Of a DNA stretch of 64,000 bases, positions 18,301 to 26,128 are shown piece by piece. A program made the position numbers and the translations under genes. This DNA is from Lysobacter sp. GTDB taxonomy: Bacteria > Pseudomonadota > Gammaproteobacteria > Xanthomonadales > Xanthomonadaceae. The stretch is taken from contig DAHUXS010000013.1 in the NCBI GenBank assembly GCA_027306995.1, forward strand, positions 434,001 to 498,000. Direction: 5' to 3'. Under the pieces are notes generated by a model. That model saw only the letters and a program-made list of their open reading frames with translations, ran no database searches and was not told the DNA's origin. Numbering within the stretch: the first letter of the stretch is position 1; the number at the start of each line of letters is the position of its first letter.

Positions 18301-21300
18301 TGCCATCAACGGTTCGCAGTTGTACGCAACCAACCAGGCGATCGCGGCAGGGCAGACGCATTACTACAGCGTCAACGACAACGGCACGCAGCAAGCCAAC
18401 TACAACAACAATGGCGCGACCGGCGTCAATGCGTTGGCGGCGGGCACGGGCGCGGTGGCGAGCGGCGACGGCAACGTGGCCATCGGCAACAAAGCCGTCG
18501 CGGACTCTGCCAGCACGGCGTTCTTCGGCAATGCATCGGTTGCGGTGGGCAACAATTCGCATTCCACCGGCGTGCGTAGCGTGGCCCTGGGCAATGGCGC
18601 GACCGCTGCGGGGACGGGCGATGTCTATGTCGGCGACAGTGCCGGCGTCGGCGGCGCGACGACCAATTTCAACAATACCGCCGTCGGCCTCAATGCCGGC
18701 CAGAACGTTGCAGGCAGCGACAACCAGGCCTTCGGCGCCAACTCGGGCCAGAACGTTACCGGCGTCAACAACTTCGGCGGCGGCGTGAACGCCGGAAACA
18801 ACGTGACCGGCGGCAACAACACGGCGCTGGGTTCAAACGCGGCCATGAACGTCACTGGCAACAACAACACGGGAATTGGTGGACTCGCCGGGTCCAGTGT
18901 TGTCGGTACCGCCAACCTTGCGCTGGGAACCGCTGCCGGTGTTGCAGTGGCGGGCAATGCCAATATTTCCGTCGGCACCGGAGCGAATGTCGGGGCCGCG
19001 GCTGACAATTCGGTCAGTATCGGCACGGCATCCCGTGCGGCGGCCAACAATGCCGTCGCCATTGGCAGTGGTACCGTCGATCTGACGACCGGCACCGTGA
19101 CCACGCCCGGGGCGAATGCCACCTTGGCAGATAGCGTGGCCCTGGGCAGCCGTTCGGTGGCCAATACGGCGGCAGGGATTGTCGGCTACGTGCCACCGGG
19201 CGCGGCTGCAGCGCAAACCAGCGCCATCAATGCCACCACGAGCACCTTAGCTGCAGTCAGCGTGGGTGATGCGGCCAACGGCAAGTTCCGCCAGATCACT
19301 GGCGTTGCCGCCGGCACGGCGGACAGCGATGCGGTGAACGTGTCGCAGTTGAAGGCGGTTTCCAACGCTGCCGCCGCGGGTGCGGTGCATTACTACAGCG
19401 TCAACGATGGCGGCGTGGTGAAGGGTAATTACAACAATGATGGTGCAACGGGCCTCAATGCCGTGGCTGCCGGAGCGAATGCAACCGCGGTAGGGGCCCA
19501 GAGTGTCGCCATCGGCGATGGGGCCGGAGCCAATGGCAACCAAGTGGTCAGCATTGGCGTGAATGCCGGTCAAGGCGCTTCGGGGCCATTCAATGTGGCC
19601 ATCGGTGAAAATGCCGGCATCAATGCGTCCGGCAGCAGCAATACCGGCATTGGCGATGCCACGGGACAGAATGTCACCGGTAATTTCAATGCTGCATTCG
19701 GCACCAGTTCGGGTTCGAATACGCAAGGCGACTACAACACGTCGGCTGGTTACAACGCCGGCAATCAAACGGTGGGCAGCGCCAATTCCGCCTTCGGCAT
19801 GTTTGCCGGCCTTCAAACCGCCGGCAACAACAATGTTGCCCTCGGCTCGTTGGCTGGCGTCCAAGTGACCCATAACGATACGGTGAGCATCGGCTCAAAT
19901 TCCGTGGCCAATGCACAGGACGGCGACGTGGCGTTGGGCAGCGGATCGACGACGTCGACTGTGGTCGCGACGCCGAGCGGCACCATCAATGGCGTGACCT
20001 ACAACTACGCCGGCATCAATCCGACCAGCACGGTCAGCGTGGGGGCCGCCGGTGCCGAACGCACGATCACCAACGTCGCGGCAGGCCAGGTTACGGCGAC
20101 CTCGACCGATGCCATCAATGGTTCGCAGCTGTACGCGACCAACCAGGCGATTACCACTCTGGCGGCCGGGCAGACGCACTACTACAGCGTCAACGACAAT
20201 GGGACGCAGCAAGCCAACTACAACAACGATGGCGCGACTGGAGCGAATGCTTTGGCTGCCGGCGCGGGGGCTGCTGCTGCGGGAGACAATGCGGTAGCCG
20301 TTGGCTTGAATGCGAATGCTTCGGCGCAAAATGCCAATGCGCTTGGCAATGGCGCGCTGGCTTCCGCGGTTGATGCCACTGCAATCGGAACCAAGAGCCA
20401 AGCCACGGGCGAGAAGTCGGTTGCGATCGGTCAGAACAGCCAGGCGACCAATCTGAGCAGCACCGCAATTGGTCAGGACAGCCAGGCGACTGCGGATTAT
20501 TCGCTTGCGATCGGCACCAACAGTCTTGCCACGCAAACATCGGCAACGGCGGTGGGTCAGAATAGCCAGGCAACCGGTCAATTTTCCGCTGCGTTCGGCA
20601 ATTCCAGTGTGGCCAGTAATTTTGCGACGACCGCGATTGGCCAAAATGCACAGGCGACCGATCAATTCGCGACTGCTATCGGCAATAGCGCGAGCGCCGC
20701 TGCATTGGGCGGCACAGCGCTCGGTGCAAATGCTTCGGTAAGTGGTGTGCGTGGCACGGCCACCGGCGCCGATGCGCTTGCGATCGGCGCCAACAGCACG
20801 GCGCTGGGACAAGGGGCCACGGCAAACAATGCGTTTGACGTCGCGCTGGGCTCCGGATCGACAACGAGCGCGCCTGTTCCTACGGCGTCTGGTGTCATCA
20901 ACGGCGTGACCTACAACTATGCCGGCACCAATCCGACCAGCGTGGTCTCGGTCGGGGCCGTCGGCAGCGAACGCCAGATCCAGAACGTCGCGGCAGGCCA
21001 GGTCACGGCGACCAGCACCGACGCCATCAACGGCTCGCAGCTATACGCGACCAACCAGGCGATCACCAACGTGGTGGCCATCGCCAACGCGGGTTGGAAC
21101 ATCAGTGCGCAGGGTGCCAACCTCACCAATGTAGGCCCGACCAGCACGACCGGCGCCAAGGTCGACCTGAACAATGCCGACGGCAACATCAAGGTCACCA
21201 AGAGCACCACCAGCAACGATGTCACCTTCGATCTCAATCCGGATCTGAAGGTCACCAGCGTCACCACCGGCAACACGGTGATGAACACCAATGGCCTGAC

Positions 21301-22555
21301 CATCCTGGGTGGCCCCAGCATCACCAACCTCGGCATCAACGCCGGCAACATGGTGATCACCAATGTCGCGCCGGGCGTGAACCCGACCGATGCGGTGAAC
21401 GTGAGCCAGTTGACGACGGCGATCGGCGGGGTGGGATTGAACTTCTCGGGCAACGCCGGCGCGCCGGTGACGCGCACCAATGGCCAGACCTTGGCGATTC
21501 AGGGCGATGCCACCACCGCAGGCACCTATAGCGGCGGCAACATCAAGACGGTCACCGATCCGACGACGGGCGCGGTGAACATCCAGATGGCGGATTCGCC
21601 GAAGTTCGGCAACGTGACCATCAACGACGGCGGCAGCGGCAAGATCACGGGCGTCACAGCGGGCGATGTCTCGGCGACGAGCACCGATGCGGTCAACGGT
21701 TCGCAGCTGTACCAGATCAGTCAGCTCGCGAGCGCGGGCTGGAACGTGACCACTGCCGCGACCGGTACCGGCACCGTCAGCGGAACGACGGTGGCGAATG
21801 TCGCACCCGGTGCAACGCAGACGGTGACCGCGGGCAACAACATCGCGATCACCCAGAACGGCGCCAACCTGACCATCGCCACCAATCCCGATCTGGTGTC
21901 GAACAGCCTGACGACCGGCAACACCGTGACCAACAACAACGGCGTCACCGTGAGCGGCGGCCCGAACGGAACGGTGGCGCTGGCCAATACCGGGCTGAAC
22001 AACGGTGGCAACACCATCACCAACGTCGCGGCGGGCGTGAATGGCACCGATGCCGTGAACGTCGATCAGTTGAAGGGCGTGACTTCCGGCGGCGTGCAGT
22101 ACGACAAGAACGCCAATGGCAGCACGAACTACAACAGCGTGACGCTGAATCCGGGTGGCAGTGGTACGACCATCATCCACAACGTGGGTGCGGGCACTGC
22201 CCCGACCGATGCAGTGAATGTCGGTCAGCTGCAGAGTGGTTTGAGCCAGACGCTGACGCAGGCGAACAGCTACACCGATGCGCGCGTCAATGCCCTGCAA
22301 GGCGACGTGTGGGCGATGCAGCGCGGCTATCGTGGCGCAGCGGCTTCCGCGATGGCGGCGGCGGGTTTGCCGCAGGCCTATTTGCCGGGCAAGAGCATGT
22401 TGTCGGGCGCGGTAGGCGGCTACCAGGGCCAGTACGGCATGGCTGTCGGCTTGTCCGCCATCTCCGACAACGGTCGCTGGGTCTACAAGGCGCAGTTGAG
22501 CGGCAACACCCAACACGACTGGGGCTTCTCGGTCGGCGCCGGCATCCAGTGGTAA
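15371..22555 (+). CDS. Giant trimeric autotransporter adhesin (YadA/Hia type)
   Basis: This 2394-residue protein is a type Vc secreted adhesin. It begins with an extended signal peptide (MNKIYRLVWNKATGCVVVAS, then a hydrophobic core FRLTALALALIGGLGI and cleavage near ASA-DVQ). The passenger consists of hundreds of degenerate YadA-head repeats (AxAxGxxxxA, VAIG, NNVAIG types) broken by neck/stalk modules of the form GSQLYATNQAI at about DNA 17360, 18308, 20115 and 21030. The C-terminal 90 residues (GDVWAMQRGY to GAGIQW) are the YadA membrane anchor. A GGGAAGGG site precedes ATG 15371. An exact 83-bp duplication lies inside (17357-17439 and 18305-18387). The OmpA/BamE-like lipoprotein and DUF4019 genes follow directly, probably in the same operon. 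Confidence 0.95.
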   Translation: MNKIYRLVWNKATGCVVVASELASGGSAGATVDKRHGGFRLTALALALIGGLGITVPASADVQNTTSGVCTRAGTGGTGTWTCLVPNTNGSFATVSGIASDASGNVDQAALNSWMSSNLGSNAVVAGDTTTKASGANAVAVGTGARAINGASVSLGNNTGTSTAFTGTLTNNPNVAIGSTAGNNTSLAASATQEGGNVALGVNVGNTVAGYNNIAIGAQGTGNNIANGWGNVAIGPLGAGSNLGGNSVNNVAMGSGAGAGLTGSSNVAIGASAGVGITAGGTVSIGDSSKASATSAVAIGQSAAASQGEATALGFRSSASGAQATAVGNYSQSSNVQSAAFGTEANASGVQSVAVGAKSNASANGAVAMGLNAKTDQANGVAIGAGAIATGVSGSTQGVGGAPMAVGYNANANGYEATAFGFKSVALGNSTTALGVTATATSWNALAVGNYTFATGSNSAALGSNATASNTNATAVGNGATATGINSTALGSSGAFSGAPLASGDYSAAIGSGAKATNASAIAIGNGAQANGASSISIGTGNVVSGNNSGAIGDPSIINATDSYSVGNNNTLAAGQTDVFALGNNITSTTANSVFLGSNTAYTAAGASTAGVGTYNSGTINGVTYNYAGGTPVGVVSVGAPGGERRVQNVAAGLISATSTDAINGSQLYATNQAIAAGQTHYYSVNDNGTQQNNYNNNGATGSSSLAAGINASASGTSSTAVGLNASASGLGDMALGLGANANSGGGSAALAIGDSASATNTTAVAVGYNAQASGQQSLAVGSFNTASGVLSTAIGNAAGAYADYSLAAGTGAAAYDINSIAIGTNAITSGGSSSIAMGSGATAGGLESISIGTSNVVIGDRSGAFGNNNTTGDTNLYTGGAGSYAVGNDNTLVANNAFVVGNNVTVPTGLDGVVVLGNNSTVAAATPTPTGTINGKTYTYAGGAPAAGDVVSVGAAGAERQIQNVAAGQVSATSTDAINGSQLYATNQAIAAGQTHYYSVNDNGTQQANYNNNGATGVNALAAGTGAVASGDGNVAIGNKAVADSASTAFFGNASVAVGNNSHSTGVRSVALGNGATAAGTGDVYVGDSAGVGGATTNFNNTAVGLNAGQNVAGSDNQAFGANSGQNVTGVNNFGGGVNAGNNVTGGNNTALGSNAAMNVTGNNNTGIGGLAGSSVVGTANLALGTAAGVAVAGNANISVGTGANVGAAADNSVSIGTASRAAANNAVAIGSGTVDLTTGTVTTPGANATLADSVALGSRSVANTAAGIVGYVPPGAAAAQTSAINATTSTLAAVSVGDAANGKFRQITGVAAGTADSDAVNVSQLKAVSNAAAAGAVHYYSVNDGGVVKGNYNNDGATGLNAVAAGANATAVGAQSVAIGDGAGANGNQVVSIGVNAGQGASGPFNVAIGENAGINASGSSNTGIGDATGQNVTGNFNAAFGTSSGSNTQGDYNTSAGYNAGNQTVGSANSAFGMFAGLQTAGNNNVALGSLAGVQVTHNDTVSIGSNSVANAQDGDVALGSGSTTSTVVATPSGTINGVTYNYAGINPTSTVSVGAAGAERTITNVAAGQVTATSTDAINGSQLYATNQAITTLAAGQTHYYSVNDNGTQQANYNNDGATGANALAAGAGAAAAGDNAVAVGLNANASAQNANALGNGALASAVDATAIGTKSQATGEKSVAIGQNSQATNLSSTAIGQDSQATADYSLAIGTNSLATQTSATAVGQNSQATGQFSAAFGNSSVASNFATTAIGQNAQATDQFATAIGNSASAAALGGTALGANASVSGVRGTATGADALAIGANSTALGQGATANNAFDVALGSGSTTSAPVPTASGVINGVTYNYAGTNPTSVVSVGAVGSERQIQNVAAGQVTATSTDAINGSQLYATNQAITNVVAIANAGWNISAQGANLTNVGPTSTTGAKVDLNNADGNIKVTKSTTSNDVTFDLNPDLKVTSVTTGNTVMNTNGLTILGGPSITNLGINAGNMVITNVAPGVNPTDAVNVSQLTTAIGGVGLNFSGNAGAPVTRTNGQTLAIQGDATTAGTYSGGNIKTVTDPTTGAVNIQMADSPKFGNVTINDGGSGKITGVTAGDVSATSTDAVNGSQLYQISQLASAGWNVTTAATGTGTVSGTTVANVAPGATQTVTAGNNIAITQNGANLTIATNPDLVSNSLTTGNTVTNNNGVTVSGGPNGTVALANTGLNNGGNTITNVAAGVNGTDAVNVDQLKGVTSGGVQYDKNANGSTNYNSVTLNPGGSGTTIIHNVGAGTAPTDAVNVGQLQSGLSQTLTQANSYTDARVNALQGDVWAMQRGYRGAAASAMAAAGLPQAYLPGKSMLSGAVGGYQGQYGMAVGLSAISDNGRWVYKAQLSGNTQHDWGFSVGAGIQW
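17357..17439 (+). repeat. Exact 83-bp direct repeat, copy 1, in the autotransporter
   Basis: The segment encoding INGSQLYATNQAIAAGQTHY and following residues is identical, base for base, to 18305-18387, 948 bp downstream. Other neck modules (about 20115 and 21020) are similar but not identical. Confidence 0.85.
18305..18387 (+). repeat. Exact 83-bp direct repeat, copy 2, in the autotransporter
   Basis: Second copy of the 17357-17439 repeat. Both copies are in the same reading frame and 948 bases (316 codons) apart, so recombination between them would delete or duplicate a whole module without a frameshift. Confidence 0.85.
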
Positions 22556-22569
22556 TGGGGAAGACAAAG

Positions 22570-23397
22570 ATGAAAAAGACACAGGCACTCAAGATCGTTG
22601 CGGTGGTGGCGACGCTGTTCGCGCTCACCAGTTGCGGCACCTACACCGTCAGCAAGGATGTTTCGTCGGAAGGCAAGGCGGGAGAAGTGATCTTCCCGGG
22701 CCTGGACAGCATCGTGATGAAGGAAGGCACCTTCCCCAATCGCGCCAACCTGCGTTCGATCGGTTCCGGCATGACCAAGGATCAGCTGTACGACTTGCTC
22801 GGTCGTCCGCATTTCCGCGAAGCCTTCCATGCCCACGAATGGGATTACCTGTTCAACTTCCGCCAGCCCGATGGCGGCGTGGTGCGCTGCCAGTACAAGG
22901 TGTTGTTCGACAAGGATTACCTGGGCCAGAGTTTCTTCTGGTCACCGGCGAGTTGCGTCGATCAGCTAATCATGGAGAAACCGGTTGCTGCAACGGCCAC
23001 GCCGGCGAAGGCGCCGACCATTCACCGCATCAATCTTGATGCCGATGCGTTGTTTGCGTTCGACAAGTACAGCCGCGGCGACATTCTGCCGGGCGGGCGC
23101 GAGAAGGTGGACGCGCTGGCCAGGCAATTGACCTCCAAGGTGCTCCTGATCCAGGTGGTCGGTCATACCGATCGCCTGGGCAGCGAAATCTACAACGCGA
23201 TCCTGTCGCAACGCCGCGCCGAAACGATCCGGAGCCTCCTGATCGAAGACGGCGTGAATGCCGACGTCATCAGCGCCATCGGCTTGGGCGAGGCGCGTCC
23301 GGTCAAGGAATGTTCCGACAGCCTTGCCCGTCCGGAGCTGGTCCGTTGCCTGCAACCCAACCGTCGCGTTGAGGTTGCCGTATCGACAATGGAATGA
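22570..23397 (+). CDS. Lipoprotein with BamE/SmpA-like and OmpA-like domains
   Basis: The 275-residue protein starts at ATG 22570 behind GGGGAAGACAAAG; an in-frame ATG at 22555 overlaps the autotransporter stop but would separate the signal peptide from its start. A signal peptide ends in a lipobox LTSC (Cys22). Residues about 55-105 resemble the SmpA/OmlA (BamE) domain (GSGMTKDQLYDLLGRPHF), and residues about 155-270 form an OmpA/MotB-like peptidoglycan-binding domain (GHTDRLGSEIYNAILSQRRA and RRVEVAV). Being 14 bases after a trimeric autotransporter gene suggests a role in its assembly or anchoring, similar in idea to the accessory lipoproteins found beside other such adhesins. That role is inference. 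Confidence 0.88.
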   Translation: MKKTQALKIVAVVATLFALTSCGTYTVSKDVSSEGKAGEVIFPGLDSIVMKEGTFPNRANLRSIGSGMTKDQLYDLLGRPHFREAFHAHEWDYLFNFRQPDGGVVRCQYKVLFDKDYLGQSFFWSPASCVDQLIMEKPVAATATPAKAPTIHRINLDADALFAFDKYSRGDILPGGREKVDALARQLTSKVLLIQVVGHTDRLGSEIYNAILSQRRAETIRSLLIEDGVNADVISAIGLGEARPVKECSDSLARPELVRCLQPNRRVEVAVSTME

Positions 23398-23401
23398 GTG
23401 C

Positions 23402-23887
23402 ATGAAGAAGTTCTCTATCGCAATTCTCATCGCAGCGGGGTTCGTCGGAATGGCAGATGCACAACAATCGAAGCCGATGCCGCAGTCGCAACAGGCGGCT
23501 CCGGCGCATGCGCCGGCCGCTGCCGCGTCGATTCACCCCGGCGTGTTGTATGACGCCGGATTGAAGTTCGCGCAGATGATCGACGCCGGGCAGGCGGCAA
23601 CGCTCTGGGATAACGGTTCGACCCTGATCAAGCGCACGGTCAAGCGGGACGACTTCGTGGCGACGGTCGCCAAGGCGCGAACCGCGGTGGGTCCTTTGTC
23701 CGCGCGCAGCTGGCGGGCAATCCAGCATCAGTACAGCAATGGCGCCCAGTCGCAGATTCCGGCAGGCGAATATGCCTCCGTCAATTTCGCGATCGTCGCC
23801 GGCGGCAAGCCGGCAAACGAGGCGGTGACATTCCGCCACGACGAGGATGGCGCCTGGCGTTTCGTGGGCTATGTCGTCCAGCGCTGA
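23402..23887 (+). CDS. DUF4019 family secreted protein
   Basis: This 161-residue protein has a signal peptide (MKKFSIAILIAAGFVGMADA) followed by a Gln/Pro/Ala-rich linker and a DUF4019 domain (about 50-160, with FAQMIDAGQAATLWD near its start and WRFVGYVV at its end). The function of DUF4019 is unknown. The ATG lies 4 bases after the previous stop, so it is the third gene of the autotransporter operon and probably acts in the periplasm. The combination with a trimeric autotransporter and an OmpA-like lipoprotein makes an accessory role plausible. Confidence 0.82.
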   Translation: MKKFSIAILIAAGFVGMADAQQSKPMPQSQQAAPAHAPAAAASIHPGVLYDAGLKFAQMIDAGQAATLWDNGSTLIKRTVKRDDFVATVAKARTAVGPLSARSWRAIQHQYSNGAQSQIPAGEYASVNFAIVAGGKPANEAVTFRHDEDGAWRFVGYVVQR

Positions 23888-23905
23888 TGTGCTGGGCGGG
23901 GTGCT

Positions 23906-24472
23906 TTATTCGAACAGCCATTCCAGCATGCGTTTCGTCACCTTGGGCGTCCAGGGCGTGCCATCGGTACGACCATAGAGCAGGGAGCCTTTCATCGCGC
24001 ATAGCAGGAGGCGCGCACCCTCTTCCGCGGGGACGCTCAGGTGTTTCCCGTGGTGCTTGGCGTGGCCGCGCAGGAGTTCAGTTACGGTCGCGACTTCGCG
24101 TTGTGACAGCGCCTTGAGTCGCGCCTGCATCACGGCGGGCAACACGTTGAACTCCGCCTGCATGGAGGACAGCGGACAGATCTTGTCCTCCCAGGGTCGG
24201 CTCGCCATGTGCTCCATCAGCGGGATAAGGGCGGCATCGCCGAATTGTTCGACGCATGCCTGCGTCAAGGTTTGCTGGCTGGCCCCGATCACATCCAGCA
24301 CCGCCAAGCCCAGGTCTTCTTTCGCCGGGAAGTGGTAGTGGATCGCGGCCTTGGTCAAACCGGGCGTGACCAGATCGGCATAACTGAAGCTGTCATAGCC
24401 CTGTCGCGCAACCAATTCGGTTGCACGCTGAACAAGTTCAGTTTTTCGATCGGAATGTTCTTTCGTTTTCAT
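23906..24472 (-). CDS. TetR/AcrR-family transcriptional regulator
   Basis: The 188-residue protein has the TetR N-terminal helix-turn-helix (AIHYHFPAKEDLGLAVLD) and a helical ligand-binding domain. It is divergent to the glutathione S-transferase gene, with a 7-bp-arm inverted repeat at 24486-24503 in the shared intergenic region, so it most likely represses itself and the GST/YCII genes. The ligand is unknown. Confidence 0.9.
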   Translation of the reverse strand: MKTKEHSDRKTELVQRATELVARQGYDSFSYADLVTPGLTKAAIHYHFPAKEDLGLAVLDVIGASQQTLTQACVEQFGDAALIPLMEHMASRPWEDKICPLSSMQAEFNVLPAVMQARLKALSQREVATVTELLRGHAKHHGKHLSVPAEEGARLLLCAMKGSLLYGRTDGTPWTPKVTKRMLEWLFE

Positions 24473-24485
24473 GCGCTAAATATTG

Positions 24486-24503
24486 ACTTACCAGTTGGTA
24501 AGT
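24486..24503. promoter_or_regulatory. Operator of the divergent TetR/GST pair
   Basis: ACTTACC-AGTT-GGTAAGT is an inverted repeat with 7-base arms, located 14 bases before the TetR start codon and overlapping a TTGACT sequence that could be a -35 box for the GST gene. The position between divergent genes and the arm length are typical of TetR-family operators. Confidence 0.75.
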
Positions 24504-24554
24504 TGTTAGGTTCGTTCGAAGGGACACGAACCTGCTTGTCACGGAAATTCTGCG

Positions 24555-25199
24555 ATGAATCTGACGCTGCACTATGCCATTCCCTCCACCTATTCACAAA
24601 AAGTGCTGCTGGCTTTTTACGAGAAGGGGATTGCGTTCACGCCGGCATTGGTCAACCCATTCGATCCCGAGCAGATCGCGGCATATCGCAAGCTGTACCC
24701 CCTCGGGAAGATCCCGTTGCTGACAGGCGATGACCTGTTCATTCCCGAATCGACGATCATCATCGAGTTTCTCGAAAACGAATTTCCGGACTGGGGGACG
24801 AAACTGATCCCCGACGACAAGACGGCTGCACGGCGTGTCCGCTTCAAGGATCGTATCCACGATCTCTATCTCAACAATCCGATTTCGACGATCTTCTTCG
24901 ACTCGCTGAGGCCCCCGGAGAAACGCAATCCCGATGCGGTCGCCAAGGCGCACGAGACGCTGGATATCGTCTACGGCTTCATGGATGCGTTCTATGGCAA
25001 CAACCCGGATGCGGGCGGCCGCGAATTCAACATGTCCGATTGCGCGGCGTTCCCGCCATTGTTCTATGCGCAAAAGCTCCATCCGTTCAGTGAACGCAAG
25101 AACATCCAGGCCTATTTCGACCGGGTGATGGAACGCCCCAGCGTTCAGAAATTGCTGAAGGACGTCTTGCCGGCGATCGAACGCTTCAACAACAAGTAA
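24555..25199 (+). CDS. Glutathione S-transferase family protein
   Basis: This 214-residue protein has the thioredoxin-fold N-terminal domain (about 1-80, with YPLGKIPLLTGDDLFIPEST, where the cis-Pro and the glutathione-contact Glu-Ser lie) and an all-helical C-terminal domain. It probably conjugates or reduces small electrophiles in the cytosol. It is divergent from a TetR regulator and followed 23 bases later by a YCII-family gene, which suggests an inducible detoxification operon. Confidence 0.9.
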   Translation: MNLTLHYAIPSTYSQKVLLAFYEKGIAFTPALVNPFDPEQIAAYRKLYPLGKIPLLTGDDLFIPESTIIIEFLENEFPDWGTKLIPDDKTAARRVRFKDRIHDLYLNNPISTIFFDSLRPPEKRNPDAVAKAHETLDIVYGFMDAFYGNNPDAGGREFNMSDCAAFPPLFYAQKLHPFSERKNIQAYFDRVMERPSVQKLLKDVLPAIERFNNK

Positions 25200-25222
25200 C
25201 CCATATCAGGACGAGTATCGAC

Positions 25223-25534
25223 ATGAACAAATACATTTTTCTCTACAGCGGCGGTCCGGGCATGCCCAAGGACCCGGTCGAAGCCAAAGCCGGAATGGAC
25301 GCGTGGATGGCCTACTACGGCAAGATTCAAGCCTCTCTGGCCGATGGCGGTGCGCCTCTTGTTCCCGGCGGAGAGCTGTTGGGCGGTGCGAGCGCTTCGG
25401 GCGTCACCGGGTTCACCATCGTGCATGCCGAAGACATGGCGAAAGCGCTCGCGCTGACGGAGGGGCATCCGTATCTCACGCGCGGCGGGCACATCGAAGT
25501 ACGCGAGTGCGTCGATGTTTCGACGATGAAGTAA
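25223..25534 (+). CDS. YCII-related domain protein
   Basis: The 103-residue protein matches the YCII/DGPF family, small ferredoxin-like-fold proteins often found with sigma factors or detoxification genes. Visible features are the N-terminal YIFLYSGG strand, WMAYYGKI helix and a His in EGHPYL near residue 78, where the family has a conserved His. It follows the GST gene by 23 bases and is probably co-transcribed. Confidence 0.85.
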   Translation: MNKYIFLYSGGPGMPKDPVEAKAGMDAWMAYYGKIQASLADGGAPLVPGGELLGGASASGVTGFTIVHAEDMAKALALTEGHPYLTRGGHIEVRECVDVSTMK

Positions 25535-25575
25535 ACCGAGGAAGCGATTCTCCGAGGCGCAAAAAGGGGCTGGAT

Positions 25576-25764
25576 ATGGATTCGATAAATTCGCTTGGGC
25601 TTCCCCGGGACGACGGGGAATGCATCGAGCGGACGTTCAAAACCGAATTGGGGGAAATACAGCTTTTCGTGTCGGCGACGAATGCGATGGACAGGAAAAC
25701 GTTGGACATGCTCTGCAAGATCGGCATCCGTGCGGCATTGAGCGGGTTGTTGAAGGACGCCTAG
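25576..25764 (+). CDS. Small protein, 62 residues, paralogue of the 26185 gene
   Basis: The protein is not recognised. ATG 25576 follows an AAAAAGGGGC site. It shares a clear core with the 69-residue protein at 26185: FK(T/S)E(L/F)GE(I/V) then L-V, an NA pair and KTL-x2-LCKIG-x2-AA. The pattern suggests a short helix, a strand and a long C-terminal helix with one conserved Cys. There is no signal peptide or membrane helix. The gene is followed by GTTCGC element C. Two retained paralogues 420 bases apart with constraint on the same residues support a real gene. Confidence 0.65.
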   Translation: MDSINSLGLPRDDGECIERTFKTELGEIQLFVSATNAMDRKTLDMLCKIGIRAALSGLLKDA

Positions 25765-25800
25765 AGGGCCGGGAAGGGCGCTGGAGAAGCATGCCCTGGC

Positions 25801-25838
25801 ATGTTCGCAAATCGCGAACATCGAGTTTCCGAAAATGG
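25801..25838. promoter_or_regulatory. GTTCGC element, copy C
   Basis: ATGTTCGC-AAATC-GCGAACAT (25801-25821) is a perfect inverted repeat with 8-base arms, followed at +22 from the first GTTCGC by GTTTCCGA (25825). It lies 37 bases after the stop of the first small paralogue and precedes a noncoding stretch ending in a strong terminator. Confidence 0.65.
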
Positions 25839-26076
25839 TCTTTCAGGAAGCTGACTCTGCTTCAGAATCACACTTCGGCAGCGGGTTCCAACGGATGGAG
25901 CTTGTCTGCCACAAATTCCAGATGCAGCCCTCATGGGCGCAAGTCCGGTGAATGCGGGGAGTCTCCCCGCACGATCTGGCGGGTTCGTCTCCCTCCCATA
26001 CAGACGAATCTCTGATCGCTGTCCTCGGCGATCCTGATCAGGGGAGAGGTGTGAGCCTCTCCCCTGATCTTTTTTT
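25839..26076 (+). ncRNA. Possible small RNA between element C and a strong terminator
   Basis: No gene is visible in this stretch. It contains a perfect 6-bp hairpin GCGGGG-AGTCT-CCCCGC (25954-25970) followed by ACGA, similar in shape to the 14863-14886 region after element A (G-run, AGA.CT, C-run, then ACGA). A 14-bp-stem terminator ends it. A separate transcript starting near element C is inference; it could instead be a long 3' end of the 25576 gene. Confidence 0.42.
26036..26076 (+). terminator. Strong rho-independent terminator
   Basis: A perfect 14-bp stem (GATCAGGGGAGAGG at 26036-26049 with CCTCTCCCCTGATC at 26056-26069), 6-base loop and seven T. It insulates the upstream transcript from element D and the second small paralogue. 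Confidence 0.92.
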
Positions 26077-26092
26077 GATGTCTATTCAGGGT

Positions 26093-26128
26093 GTTCGCAA
26101 AACGCGAACATGATGTTCGCGAATTCGG
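26093..26128. promoter_or_regulatory. GTTCGC element, copy D, upstream of the second small paralogue
   Basis: GTTCGC-AAAAC-GCGAAC (26093-26109) is a perfect inverted repeat, and a third half-site GTTCGCGAA begins at 26115, exactly 22 bases after the first. The 11-bp phasing is the same as in copy B before the autotransporter. The gene start lies about 75 bases downstream. Confidence 0.68.

Noticed and set aside
16706-18562. 618-residue minus-strand frame within the autotransporter
   Set aside because: Repeats in the adhesin create long open antisense frames; no domain or ribosome-binding site.
15371-22555. CRISPR-like or satellite repeats in the autotransporter
   Set aside because: Repeats are in frame, degenerate and encode adhesin head and neck motifs, with no spacer structure.
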